DNA of 64,000 nt, from contig MKJV01000112.1 of NCBI GenBank assembly GCA_001942185.1, forward strand, positions 62,001-126,000, read 5' to 3'. Within the stretch, counting starts at the first letter, position 1. Each line of letters starts with the position of its first letter. Origin of the DNA: Pseudonocardia sp. CNS-004 (GTDB lineage: Bacteria; Actinomycetota; Actinomycetes; Mycobacteriales; Pseudonocardiaceae). This document shows, in pieces, positions 9,092 through 19,429 of this stretch. The notes under the pieces are model-generated. The model saw only the letters and a list, made by a program, of their open reading frames with translations. It was not told the origin of the DNA and did not search any database. The translations under genes and the position numbers were made by a program.

Positions 9092-11349
9092 TTCGATATC
9101 CGAACTCTGCGAGGCGGTGGCGGGCGGTGGCGAGCTCCTGCTCAGTGAACAGGTGCGCGAACCGATCGTCCACCGCGAGCGCTTCGACGCTGAGATCCAG
9201 CCGCCCCGATCCCACAGGCTCACGAAGCCGTCGCTCACCGCCGGTGCGTTGAGGAGGCGGCGAGCCGCCCCCAGCGCTCCGTACTGCGTCACCATCACCC
9301 TGAAGTAGCGGGGGTTGTAGCGCAGCTCGGCCCGGCAGCGCTCGATCAACTCGAGCACCGCGCGGTCGAAGGAGCCGGTCGCCTGCTCGGGCTCGTCCAC
9401 CTCCGGTGCGGACGCGGCGCTCACGCCGCTCTCGTCCTCCCGCTCCCCCGCGGCCACCTCGCTGCGCCGCTGCACGTACCCACGGAGCGCGTCGACCGAC
9501 GTGAAGACCTCACACCCCAGCTCGGCGAGTCGGGGGAGATCGGCCTCCTCCGGGTCCAGTTCGAGAACGACGGGGGATCCCTGACCGACCTGCAGCCCGT
9601 CGGGCCAGAACGCCTCCGCAACAGCGAGCGGACGGCCGGTGTCCGGGTCTGCGATCTCCGCGTCACGCGCCGGCTCGGCGTAGCCCATCCGGAGGAGCTC
9701 GTCGACCAGCGCCGCGATCTGAGCGGCCCGCGCATCGGACTCCGTGCGTTCCGGCGAGACGACGATCGGTTCCAGAGTGCGGTCCCAGGGCAACGTGCCG
9801 GTGAAGAGCCGGTCGAGGAAATCGTTGGCGGCCGAGGCCAACAGCTCTCGCCGGGCGGCGAGGAACTCCCGGTAGTTCTCGATCTGCCACAGGCGCGGGT
9901 CCTCCGGGATCCACTGCGAACGCAGCGCCTGGGCGTCGCCATCCGAGAGGTAGCCGCTCGGCTCCACCTTCGCGAACACGGTGGCCGACGACGGGGCCAG
10001 GAACGCGAAGTTGGCCACAGCGTTCACCTCACCCCGGCTGTAGCCGTACTTCGTGAGCGCCGCCTTCGGGAAGATCTCGTGCACCTGCAGGGACGACGAG
10101 TCCTGTCCCAGTGGGCTCCCGGTGGACAAGTCGCGGCTCCCGTGGACGCGGGTGAGCAGATACAGCAACGGGTAGGTGCGTGAGCCACGACCCACCCCCT
10201 CGAAGTCCTCGGCGTCGATCGACAGGTTGCCCTTCCGGCTGCGGGCCAGGCTCGCCAGGACCCCCTCGATCCCGGACTTGTCGATCGTCTCGAGGTCCTT
10301 CGCCAGCACCGTCTCGGTCGACCCGGCGAACCGTCCACGCAGCCCCGCGTGCACGTACCAGTACAGCGCCTGGTCTGCCTCCGCACCGCCCGCGAAGCGA
10401 CCACCCCGCAGGCTCAGCAACCGCGAGATCACGGGGAACGCGTACCGTCCCATCAGAACTCGGTCGTGGTCGAGCCCCAACCGCCCGCTAGTCAGCTCGA
10501 GGAAGTGGTCGATGTGCTCGAGCGACGCACGCAACGCGAGTTCGAACTCGCCGGCGCTGACGTCCTCGAGGGCGGAGAACGGCGCACGCCCGGTGGCGAT
10601 GGCGTTGACGTTGCGCAGCAACCAGTCCGCGGTGAAGTGGTAGCCGCGTGTCTTCCAGATCTCGAGGTTGCGGCGCATCGTCGGCCGTGCGTCGCCCCAC
10701 TCGGCGCAGATCCGGGCGAGGGCGAGGTCGCCCTTCGACAGCTTCGTCCCGCCCGAGTTGACCCGGTTGAAGATGTCGACGACGACGTCGACCGTCTTGT
10801 CCGCGCCAGTGATCCGCTCGATGTGGAACTCCCGCTGGAGGACGGCTTCGAGACGCGACAACCGCTGCAGGTAGACGCCGAGCCTGGGACGCAGCTCCGG
10901 TCGGTCGATGAGCTGGTTGTACTGCGAGCCGGGTTCGGCGAGGAACAAGGCGGTGATGTCGACCCACAACGGGTCGTCCTTCATCTTGACCGGCGCGTGG
11001 AACTGGAACGCCTCGGTCTCGACGTTGAACCGCAGTCCGGCGAAGGCGTCCGGGTCACCCTCGAAGAACGACGGCGGACGACCTCGGACGATCCCGTAGA
11101 GCGTGGTGACGCGCTGCTGCCCGTCGAGCAGCAACTGCTTCGGCCCTCCGGTGCCCCCTGTGTTCCCACGAACGCGTGCGTGCCGCCCTCGGTCTCCCAG
11201 ACGAGCAGTGCTCCTACAGGATAGTCGTGGTACAGCGAGCGCATCAGCCCGCGGACCTGGTCCCGGTTCCACACGTAGCCGCGCTGGAACTCCGGCAGGA
11301 GCATCGATCCGGCATCGATCTGATCCAGGATCGTGCCAAGCTTGCTCAT
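9078..11349 (-). CDS. DUF262-family (GmrSD-like) restriction protein with an HNH-like segment (two frameshifts)
   Basis: About 756 residues when two frame changes (near 11170 and 9210) are bridged. The N-terminus is a DUF262 domain: LPEFQRGYVWNRDQVRGL near residues 18-35 and the signature DGQQRVTTLYG near 75, the nucleotide-binding and cleavage motif of GmrS/DUF262 enzymes. The middle has FNRVNSGGTKL. Near residue 423 there is VHEIFPK followed by NAVANFAFL, which resembles the HxxP...N layout of DUF1524 HNH nucleases. The extreme C-terminus (VEALAVDDRFAHLFTEQEL) matches the usual ending of this family. GmrSD enzymes restrict modified phage DNA, so a defence role is expected. The start at 11349 (MSKLGTILDQIDAG) is typical for the family. 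Confidence 0.85.
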
Positions 11350-11633
11350 CGGATGAACGCCCTTCCCCGCAGTTCACGAGCACACCACTCGAGCGCGGAT
11401 CCAGCAGTTGGACGAGAAACCTCTCGACGGGCGTTCGACCCGCTACTCCGAGGCCAGGATCTGCTCCGCGAGGGCGCTCGACATGTCGGCCGACGACGGT
11501 GGTCACAGCCGAGCTCGTACCTGGTGCCCGAGGCCATGGCGGCGAGCCGCGCCACGGGGTCGTCTCTCGTCATCACGTCCTACCTGCTACCGGCGGCTGG
11601 GGGCGCCGGAGTGTCGAGGAGACCCGACGCGTC
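11350..11633. other. Gap with no recognisable gene
   Basis: Frames on both strands are short and have no recognisable motif. The stretch lies between the divergent DUF262 gene and a short plus-strand gene, so it may contain their promoters or decayed sequence. Confidence 0.4.
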
Positions 11634-12094
11634 GTGTGGGATGACGGCCGGCCCCCTACTCGTGCAGCGTGGAAGTCGCCGCTGCTCGACCGCGCGTTAC
11701 TCGCTGCTCGCCCACCGTGCAGGACCGTCGCGCGCGAGGTCGCGAACGCGGTGCTCACCCGCATGGTCACGGACAACGGCCCACGTTGGACGGTTCTCGA
11801 CGCCACCCCGTTCGAGGTCCTCCACGTGCGCCTCACCGTGGGGAGCAGGCCGGGCGCCTCGGACGTCGTGGCCGCTACTTCACGACCGGTGCTCTGAAGG
11901 CCGATGCCGTCGCCGCCACCGCCGACCAGCTCCAGGACCACGCCATCGAAGCCACCGGCGGCGCGGCGCTGCCGGCCCGCCCCGGCCACGCGCACCCGCT
12001 GTCCGCACGCGTGCTCGACGGCGTCGCGCACTGGGTCTGCCCGCAGGACCCGCCCCACCACTGGGAGCCGATCCTGCCGACGGACGCTCGCTGA
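11634..12094 (+). CDS. Hypothetical protein (one frameshift)
   Basis: Two plus-strand frames join near 11880 into one plausible protein of about 150 residues. The first half contains VTDNGPRWTVLDATPFEVL and the second YFTTGALKADAVAATADQLQ, ending GVAHWVCPQDPPHHWEPILP. The closing His/Cys/Pro-rich segment (GHAHPL, VCPQDPPHH) recalls small actinobacterial proteins of unknown function. The GTG start at 11634 is a guess because the frame is open further upstream. The stop at 12092-12094 directly abuts the stop of the convergent ATPase gene with no spacer. Confidence 0.45.
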
Positions 12095-15000
12095 TTACTC
12101 CGACTCGCACCTCGCCCGCCTGACCACCTCCTCCTCCGTGAGCGCGCTGGATGGTGGTGACTCAGGCACATCGGCATCCGCACCTTGTCGAACCGCATCC
12201 CGTCACTCGCCGCGTAGAACAACCCCGAGCTCAAGCGGGCGATGTCATCGACCTCGCCCCCCTTGCGTCGGGCCAGCTCGGCGGCGGCGTTGATCTGGAC
12301 TCCCGAGTTCAGCCGCCCGAAGAACTGCGTGGCCGCGTTGCCGGGGATTCGGTTGTGCAGCCCGCGAGGGGCCTGGGTGGCGAACATCAGTCCGAGCCCG
12401 TACTTGCGCGCCTGAGCGGAGAGCTTGAGCGTGCTCTCGGTGCAGGCCGTGGCCGCGCCGGACGGGGCGAAGTCCTGCGCCTCGTCCATCACCAGCAGCC
12501 CGCCGAGCGGCCGGTCACCCGCCGGGTTCTTCTTGATCCAGGAGAACAGCGCCATCTGCAGCTGGTTGACGAACGTCTGCCGCTGCGCGTCGGTGGGCAG
12601 GCCGACAAAGCTGATCACCGAGACGCGGGCTCGCTTGCCCGGCGGCGGGGTCAGCAGGGTGCCTGGATCCAGCGGCGTGCCCTCGCCGCCGAACAGCGGA
12701 TCGTTGATCGTCGCCGCCTTCAACCGCTCGGCCATGTCAGCGGCGAGCTTGGCGGCGCCTCGGAAATCGCTGACACCATCCGGCAGGTCCGACAGGAGAT
12801 CGACGAATCCGGCCAAGGCGCTGCCTCCGTCGCGCGCGTAGACCGCCAGTGCCTGCTTGAGAACCGCGGTGCCGATGTCGAGCTTGCCGGCGGTCAGCCG
12901 CACCCGCGGCACGAGCCCGGCCACGGCCGCTTCGACGACCTGCTCGAACTCCTCCCGGTCGTCCAGCACGTCGGCGAACGCGGGCAGCGGACGCAGCACC
13001 AGCGGACGGCCGGCCTGCCTGCGCGGCGTCCACACGACGACGTCGGTGTTCGCGAGGTACTCCTCGGCTCGGGCCGCGTCGCCCGGGTTCCAGCCCGTTG
13101 GGGCGGCCGGCCACGGGTCGCCGAGGCGGGCCAGGTCGTTGTTCGGGTCGAGCACGATCGACGAGACGCCGTGCAGCGCGCACTCCTCGATGAGCCGGCG
13201 CAGGAGCACCGTCTTGCCGGACCCCGAGCCGGCGAACACGACCGAGTGCTGACGCAGGGTTCGCAGTGGCACGGCGACCTGCATGTTCGATCCGGTGGTG
13301 CGGCCCGTCGGCACCATCGGTTCGGTCGCCTCGCCTCGGCCATCGGCCTCAGGTGCTTCGTCCCGCTCGGCCGGAGCATCCGGCACCGACACGGGCGCTG
13401 GGTCGGTCGGTCCGAAATCAGGCACGGGGTCGGTCGACCGCCAGGTGTCCGGTCCCTCCCCGAACACCTTCCGGAACAGCTCCGTCTTGCCCGCAGGCCT
13501 CTGGCTGACCAGCCACGGCAGCAACGCTGGGTCGTGCTTGTCCAGCATCACCTCGAGGGCGCTGAACGTGCGGATGTCGGCGTCGCTGATCGTCGACGAC
13601 AACCCGCCGGCTTCCTCGAACTCGGCGACCGTCCGGGTCGTCACCTTCCCCGCGGACATCTGGATGTTGCGCAGCAGCCAGAGCTTGCGCTTGTCGACCC
13701 CCGCGAGGCCGGCCTCCGTGCGCGCGCTGCGGAGGCGGCTCAGGACCGCGTTGGGATGGGTCGCCGCGATCGCCCGGAAGCTCCAGTGGACCTGGTCCTC
13801 GGTCTGCTCGTCGAGGTTCAGCCGCAGTCGCGCGTGCAACGCGGGCTTCGCACCCGGAGGCGGATCCAGCTCGAGGCCCTGGGCCCGACCGCCGAGTTCG
13901 AGGAGGTAGGCCTTGAACCCGGCGGCGAGGATGCGCGGCATCACCTCGTCCTCCGTGCCGGCCGACACAGGAGCCGTCACGTCCGCCGCGGCACGCAGCT
14001 CCTCGAACGTCTCGTCGAGTGCCGCGAGCTCGCCGTCGGCTGCGGGTCGCGGTGGGACGGGTGGGGTCGCGTCCTCGTCGAACGACGACAGCTCGACGAC
14101 CTGGCCGGACTCGAGGCACATCCGTACGTGGTCGCCGACCCTCGCCAGCAGGCGGCGAGGCGTGTGGTGGCGGGCGCTCTCGAAGGCGGACGGCAGTACG
14201 GGCCAGTCAGGTATGGCGGCATGAACCCGATCTCGCCGTAGCGGCTGACCAGATGCTTGCCGACCAGCTGTTCGGCGACCTCCGCGCCAGGAAGGGATCC
14301 CTTCATCTGTACCCGGCTGAAACGGTCTGCGGCCGACGCGGCGGCGCGGGTCGAGATCAGCTGCCACGTGGCCGGCAGGCAGGCCACGACGGTGAGGGTC
14401 CTGCGCGTCAGCTCGCGCATCTCCATCAGCCCGTCAGCAACCTGGTTCACCAGGCTGATCGGCACGTCATCCGCCGTGCCCTCGGCCGGCCGGGACTGCA
14501 CCATCAGGGAGTCGAGCTGGTCCACGGCGAGGACGGAGGGCCCGGCCAGGGCGAGGAGCCTCGAGAGGTCCCGGAAGATCTCCTGCGGGAGGCGAGCGCC
14601 ACGGCGGAGTCCCCACGCGGCGCGCTGATCGGGATCGAGATCACCATCGAGATCGAAGAATGTGCGCCCCGCATCCCCGGCCGCACCGCGCGACCGGTAC
14701 AGCACGAGCGCTCGCGCGGTGTCCTCGCACTCGATCGCCACCTGCCGATTGACCTCGAACAGGCCGTCGACGAACGCATCGAGGTCGGACCGGGCCACCG
14801 GGATCGTTCCGCACAAGCGTTGGCGCTGCTCGCTGTTCATGCCGGCCAGCTCGCACAAGCTCCGCAGGATGGGGGTCAGCTGGTCGCTCTGCCCGCGGAA
14901 GAAGCCTGGACGACGCTGTGCAGGACGCTGTGCCAGAACTCGCCACCTTCGAGGAACTTGACCAGGAAGAAGAACCCGCCGCGGCTCTGCACCTCCTGAC

Positions 15001-15229
15001 GGACCCAACGGAGCATGTGCGTCTTGCCGACACCTCTATCGCCTTCGAGGACGACGCCGATCGGCTTCTCCCGGCCGCGCTCGGCCACGTCGAATCGCGC
15101 CAGCACCTCGCGCGCGACGTTCGCGTGCAGCTCGGAAACGTGGTGTTCGAGCGGGCTCCACACATCGTCATCGCTGACGGCCAGGTTCAGCTGCACGCGG
15201 CTGAGGGCGAGCCGCTCCTCCTCGGTCAC
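12095..15229 (-). CDS. Large double P-loop ATPase: N-terminal AAA domain plus C-terminal HerA/FtsK-like domain (frameshifts)
   Basis: Bridging frame changes near 14900, 14200 and 12145 gives about 1,044 residues. The N-terminal AAA/ORC-like domain has Walker A EGDRGVGKTHML near residue 63 and Walker B SVLAVDQLDSLM. A middle helical region follows (RLNLDEQTEDQVHWSFRAIA). The C-terminal domain is HerA/FtsK-like: Walker A FAGSGSGKTVLLRRL near 666, SSIVLDPNNDLARLGD, Walker B LLVMDEAQDFAPS near 915, then FATQAPRGLHNRIPGNAATQ. HerA-type ATPases form hexameric DNA translocases and often pair with nucleases; here a PD-(D/E)xK-type gene heads the same operon. The start at 15229 overlaps the upstream stop (ATGA). 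Assignment to a named defence system is not possible from sequence alone. Confidence 0.85.
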
Positions 15230-15834
15230 AGCGCCTCGATCTGCACGTTGTGCCGATCCTCACCGCCCAGGCGCAATGCGTCCTCGCGATCGGCGTCGGT
15301 CAGGGTCTGCTGGTTCATCTCGGCCCGCAGGTGCACATCGGGCCGGTCGGCCATCCGGACCAGCTCTGCATCGAGTTCCTTGCGACTCAGCTGCCCGTCC
15401 ACTCGCTCCCGCAACGCGCTGAGCCGCACGGGCGCCGCCGGACCACCGGCGAGGTCCGCGTAGGCCTGCCGGATCAGCAGCTCGGCATCCGGCTTGAACA
15501 GCTCGGACAGCTGCGGCCCGCCACGGTCCATCGAGCGGCGCAGGGAGGCCAGGACGGCGTGCAGGACCCCGCCGTAGGCCCCGGCCCGCGGCGGGCGAGG
15601 TGCGGCGAACTCTTCGACGCACCGCGCCCAGCCGGGCTCGGTGAGCTCGTGGACGTACGAGCGGCCCTGCTTCTCGCTCGTCACCAGCTTCAACTCGTTG
15701 AGGCGCCGCCGCCGTTCGCCGGTCAGCTCGATACCGGCCTCGGCCTTCAGCTCGGCGTTGGTGACCTTGCGCGCCACCGCCATCAGCCCGACGAGGGCAA
15801 TGCGTTCCTGCGAGGTGAGCTGTTCTTCAGACAC
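15226..15834 (-). CDS. Small winged-helix-like protein of the ATPase operon
   Basis: An intact 202-residue protein. The first ~75 residues (ERIALVGLMAVARKVTNAEL, GERRRRLNELKLVTSEKQGR, HELTEPGW) have the length and pattern of a winged helix for DNA or protein contacts. The second half (LSELFKPDAELLIRQAYADL; LSRKELDAELVRMADRPDVH; TDADREDALRLGGED) is helical and of unknown family. It sits between the unknown ~338-residue gene (15 bp upstream) and the large ATPase (4-bp overlap), so it is almost certainly a component of the same system, perhaps a subunit or specificity factor. I do not recognise a catalytic motif. Confidence 0.75.
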   Translation of the reverse strand: MSEEQLTSQERIALVGLMAVARKVTNAELKAEAGIELTGERRRRLNELKLVTSEKQGRSYVHELTEPGWARCVEEFAAPRPPRAGAYGGVLHAVLASLRRSMDRGGPQLSELFKPDAELLIRQAYADLAGGPAAPVRLSALRERVDGQLSRKELDAELVRMADRPDVHLRAEMNQQTLTDADREDALRLGGEDRHNVQIEAL

Positions 15835-15848
15835 GTGCTGTCCTTCGT

Positions 15849-16866
15849 TCAGAGGATTTCCATGCCGTCCGGCGGTACGGCGAGGTCTTGTCGGGAGGCG
15901 GCACCGTCGCGGAACCCGGTGACGCGAACGCGGCGACCGCTCCGGTGGGCGGTGATGGCGAGCTCGTACAGCCGCTGACCCGGCAGTCGCACCCAGACGC
16001 CCCGCGGGCCGCTGACCGCGTGCTCTGTGTGCAGCTCACCGCGGATCCGCACGCGCCAGCGCGCGCCGTCGGGGCTGTCGTGGAGGCTCTCGACCCGGCC
16101 GACGACGCTCGCGGGTCCGGACAGGTCGAGTCCCTGTAGGCGGCGGGCCACCTGGCGGATCCGCTCACCGGCCCCCGACGGGAAGACGAGCGTGCGGGTG
16201 GGCAGTCCGGTGTGCCGCGCGTGCGCCCAGCGGAAGTCGAGCCCGAAGGAGTCCTTGCCGAGGTCACCCAGAGCCGCGCAGAAGGTGGCGGAGACGCCGG
16301 CAGCCGCCATACCGTCGAGAGCGGTGTCGTGCTCGATGGATTCCTGGACGGCGCTCGTCGCGTCGAACAGCTGGATGGCCACGTCCCGCCCGTGATCCGA
16401 CGCCGCGTCGACCGACAGCGTCACGCTGAACCCGGGAACGCGCCCGGTCGCCAGTCCCGCCGAGTCGAGCAGCTCGGCGACCTTCGCACTCGGCCGGCGA
16501 CGAAGGACCGCCGCGGGCCTTCGAGCACCGTTCGGGCCGCGGTGAGGACCATGCGGCGCAGCCGGAAACGACCTCCGCTCCCGCGGCGAGGGAGAGTGCA
16601 CCGGCCCGGTACGTGGTGGAGTCGAGGTACGGCGAACCGATGTCACGGGCGATGTCGGCGACGTCCCGCGCCTCGATGGCGGCCAGCTCACGCAGCAGTT
16701 CACGGATGCGCAGGTCCGCGTCACCGATGTCGTCGCTCGGCGGCACAAGGACTTCAGACCTGCCCGAGGACCAGATCGCGGCGCCGCGCCACGTCTCAGC
16801 ATCCCGCTGCCAGCCCGTGGCCTTCAGGTAGCTCGCGATGTCGGCGACCCGGAGTGCGGCGGTCAT
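15849..16866 (-). CDS. Unknown protein of the nuclease-ATPase operon (frameshifts)
   Basis: About 338 residues after bridging frame changes between roughly 16490 and 16570. The N-terminus reads LRVADIASYLKATGWQRDAE, then IRELLRELAAIEARDVADIA. The C-terminal two-thirds contain VTLSVDAASDHGRDVAIQLF, LDFRWAHARHTGLPTRTLVF, and a beta-rich end (RWRVRIRGELHTEHAV; GVWVRLPGQRLYELAI) that might be an OB-like or SH3-like fold. No transmembrane segment or catalytic motif was recognised. The GTG/ATG at 16866 overlaps the DUF4365 stop (16863) and the stop lies 15 bp before the next gene, so it is part of the same operon. Confidence 0.7.
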
Positions 16867-17375
16867 CGGGTGGCCTCGACGAGCTCCCGCAGCCGTCGGG
16901 CGGTGAGGACATTCGCCGTCGGCACCTTGACCCGCACGCTCGACCGTGTCTCGGGCACGACCTTGCGGGACGAGAGCGAGGCCCAGTAGCCGAGGTATCT
17001 GAGCAGCAACCCGTCGTGGTTGAGGTCGGCGTACCGCGAGGTGTCCGGCGGAACCGTCACGAGGAACAGGTAGCGCGGCACCACGAATCCGGGCCCGGCG
17101 AGCTTGTTGAACTGACGGCCGTCGAGCCCATCGAAGGCGAACACGCCGTTGACCGGTTGGAGCCGCGATGCCGTCTTGACCTGCACTTCGATGCGTGGCG
17201 AGCGGACCGACCCGACGTCGTCCGGCAGCGTGAGCTGCAGGTCGATCCCGTCAACGTCGAGGTTCCCGCTCGACACGGTGAGACCCGCCGCGGTGGCCAA
17301 CACCCGGACGTAGTCCTCTCCGAACTGGCCTTGATGAGCCCGCCGTGGAATGCCCTTCATACTGCTGTTGATCAC
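16863..17375 (-). CDS. DUF4365 protein, predicted PD-(D/E)xK nuclease
   Basis: An intact 170-residue protein. GQFGEDYVRVLATAAGL near residue 16, then DVDGIDLQL and IEVQVKTAS form the D...ExQxK arrangement expected for PD-(D/E)xK nucleases and found in DUF4365. The C-terminal half (PGFVVPRYLFLVTVP; LRYLGYWASL) also matches this family. It heads a four-gene operon with a HerA-like ATPase, which supports DNA degradation as its role. Starts at GTG 17375 (overlapping an upstream stop) or ATG 17360 (MKGIPRRAHQG) are possible; the ATG fits family lengths better. Confidence 0.82.
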   Translation of the reverse strand: MINSSMKGIPRRAHQGQFGEDYVRVLATAAGLTVSSGNLDVDGIDLQLTLPDDVGSVRSPRIEVQVKTASRLQPVNGVFAFDGLDGRQFNKLAGPGFVVPRYLFLVTVPPDTSRYADLNHDGLLLRYLGYWASLSSRKVVPETRSSVRVKVPTANVLTARRLRELVEATR

Positions 17376-17560
17376 GTCAGGGCACTCGCGCCCACCTTGC
17401 AGCCGATCTGATCGATGACGCCCTGGACTTCGTCATCCGCCATCCCCCAGCTGCCCACCCGTTTCCCATGCCGAACCACCCGTCCCGGACGGGGACAGTC
17501 GGCAGCGAACAGGAAACCGCTCACCGCTGCCGTTGCGTTACAGGTTCTCGATGTCAACAC
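17372..17560 (-). CDS. Possible small ORF before the DUF4365 gene
   Basis: A 62-residue frame ends in a TGA that overlaps the GTG at 17375. Its C-terminal half (ADDEVQGVIDQIGCKVGASA) looks protein-like, while the front is unremarkable. It could be a real coupled leader gene, the tail of a decayed gene, or chance. The region otherwise contains the operon promoter. Confidence 0.3.
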   Translation of the reverse strand: MLTSRTCNATAAVSGFLFAADCPRPGRVVRHGKRVGSWGMADDEVQGVIDQIGCKVGASALT

Positions 17561-17689
17561 GCGATCGGACTAGCGATACCCGTCGAACGCCTCCCGGTCA
17601 TCGCGCTCCGTGATTACTCGCTGGGGTCGGCCCAAGCGAACTTCGCGACAGATCCTGTTCACCGTGCCGCCATCCTGCGCACTTAATGT

Positions 17690-18619
17690 GTGCACACGAT
17701 GAGGACGAGCGGCCCACCGGACCGTGCTGCGGCCGGGCCGCCGATGTGGGACACGCGGGCCTTGACGGCCGACGTCCCCGCCGATGCGGCGCGCGCCTAC
17801 GAGCAGCAGGTGGTGGCGGCCGGGGCGGCACCGCGAGCAGACACCCCGTGGGGACGCGCGGTCGCAGGTGCCGCCCAGTCGATCGGCATCGCCGTTTGCG
17901 TGGTGTTCGCGCTGTTCTTCGGGCTGTCGATCATCCTGTCGGTCTTGCGGGGTGCCTATGCCTCGGCGTTCGGGAACGTGCTGGTCTTCGCCGTGCTCTG
18001 CGCTGCTGGAGCGGTACTGGTCGTGAGGTCGGCGCGGGGCCGCGACAGTGGCAGCCGCTGGTACCGGCTGGCGGCGTTCGCCCGGACGAACGGTTTCGCC
18101 TACGCGCCGGTCGCCGAACCACCCGTCGCCGGGGTACTCGTCGCCCACCCGCAGACCGGCGAACTGACCGATCTGGTCATCATCCCCGCGCCCGTGCACG
18201 CCCACATCGCGAACTACACGTTCCGCGACCTCGACTTCTCCGACCGCTCGATCCGCACCTCCGGCTACGTCGCGACACCGCTCGGCACGGACCGACCGCA
18301 CGTGCTGCTGCGCGCGAACCGGTCCCGTCTGTCGCTGCCCGGTCGCCGCTGGCGACGCGTCGACACGGGCAGCCGCATGCCTCGAGGGTTCGCGCTGTAC
18401 ACCCCACCCGGCACGCCGCGAGCCATGCCGCTCACGTATCCGTGCGCCTTGGCCACAACGCTGAACTCCGCGCCGTTCCCGATCGAGATCGCCGAGATTC
18501 GCGGGCGGTGGCTGCTGCTCGGCATCCGCGAACCCGTATCGACGCTCGATCCCGACCGCTGGCTTCGGCTACAGCACTTCCTGCCGGCGCTTCGGGCCGT
18601 CGACGAGAACCTCACGTAG
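17690..18619 (+). CDS. Hypothetical two-helix membrane protein
   Basis: About 309 residues. Two hydrophobic helices near residues 68-90 (IAVCVVFALFFGLSIILSVL) and 97-115 (VLVFAVLCAAGAVLVV) anchor the protein, followed by a ~190-residue soluble domain with a Trp/Tyr/Phe-rich opening (RWYRLAAFARTNGFAYAP). The layout resembles actinobacterial DUF3137-like proteins, but I cannot assign a family. ATG 17690 and ATG 17699 are both possible; neither has a strong ribosome site. The next gene starts 10 bp after its stop, suggesting cotranscription. Confidence 0.7.
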   Translation: MHTMRTSGPPDRAAAGPPMWDTRALTADVPADAARAYEQQVVAAGAAPRADTPWGRAVAGAAQSIGIAVCVVFALFFGLSIILSVLRGAYASAFGNVLVFAVLCAAGAVLVVRSARGRDSGSRWYRLAAFARTNGFAYAPVAEPPVAGVLVAHPQTGELTDLVIIPAPVHAHIANYTFRDLDFSDRSIRTSGYVATPLGTDRPHVLLRANRSRLSLPGRRWRRVDTGSRMPRGFALYTPPGTPRAMPLTYPCALATTLNSAPFPIEIAEIRGRWLLLGIREPVSTLDPDRWLRLQHFLPALRAVDENLT

Positions 18620-18629
18620 AAAGCGTCAA

Positions 18630-19071
18630 ATGACCGAGAACACCATCCTCTCCCTCGGCGCCGAAGGCGCCCTCCTGCGCATCGACGTCGCCTACCAGGG
18701 ACGGTTGTGGCACTTCGACACGTCGATCGTGACCGGCGCCCACCCGTGGAGTGGCACGATCAACGACGTACTCACCGACCGCCACCTGCAGGATTTCGCC
18801 ACGCAGCTGCGCAGCCCGGACCTCCCCCGCACCGCCACGCTCGGCGGGGACCGCGCCGCCCAGGTCACCCTCCACATCAGCCGGCAGCAGGGCGGCACGG
18901 GCGGGGGCGGTGGCGATCACCGTCGAAGTGGCACGATCCGGGGACGACCCCTATCCGTTCCTGCGCTGGCTCATCTTCGAGACCCCGGAGGACTTCGGCG
19001 TTCGCGCCGCCACGGCGATCGAAGAAGAGCTCCTGCGCGCACACCGCCGGCGGAGATCAGCGCGGTCCTGA
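18630..19071 (+). CDS. Hypothetical protein (one frameshift)
   Basis: The first frame (MTENTILSLGAEGALL, then DRHLQDFATQLRSPDLP) continues after a shift near 18905 as VAITVEVARSGDDPYPFLRW and FETPEDFGVRAATAIEEEL, giving about 146 residues. The composition suggests a small alpha/beta soluble protein. I do not recognise the family. It is probably cotranscribed with the preceding membrane protein. Confidence 0.55.
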
Positions 19072-19075
19072 TCAC

Positions 19076-19165
19076 CCACCTGCCGGGCACCGCTGCAGCT
19101 CCCCGTTCCCGGCGTCCCGACAGGAAGCGGTGATCACGCCGAACGGCCCGGTGTCCGGAGCCTGC
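19076..19165 (-). pseudogene. Degenerate copy of a secreted protein's C-terminus
   Basis: Read on the minus strand this gives STQAPDTGPFGVITASCRD and then LQRCPAGG before a stop. It is clearly related to the segment near 25690-25790 (QQAPDTRPFGVITAFCRE), at both DNA and protein level. No upstream coding part is found here, so it is a remnant. Confidence 0.6.
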
Positions 19166-19429
19166 GTCGACGGCGCACGACCGCACGGTGCAGAAGTCGG
19201 TGTCGGTCACCAACGGTGAGGGCCGGCACGCCGGACGGACGGCCGCCGACCGCGCGGACCTGAACATCGAACGGCGCGCCGTGCCCGCATGAGCACGTAT
19301 CCGGGTGGGCGCGAGCGGCCAGGCATGATCAGCTCAATACCGTTCGTGGTCGGACATGAACGACGATGAGCTGATCATGGAACCTCGGGTGCGCCCTACC
19401 GGCCCGACGACGCGATCGGGAGGAGCCCG

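Noticed and set aside
12151..14241. A very long plus-strand open frame (696 codons) opposite the HerA-like ATPase
   Set aside because: It is the antisense shadow of a clear ATPase gene; its translation is Arg/Ala/Gly-rich with no motif.
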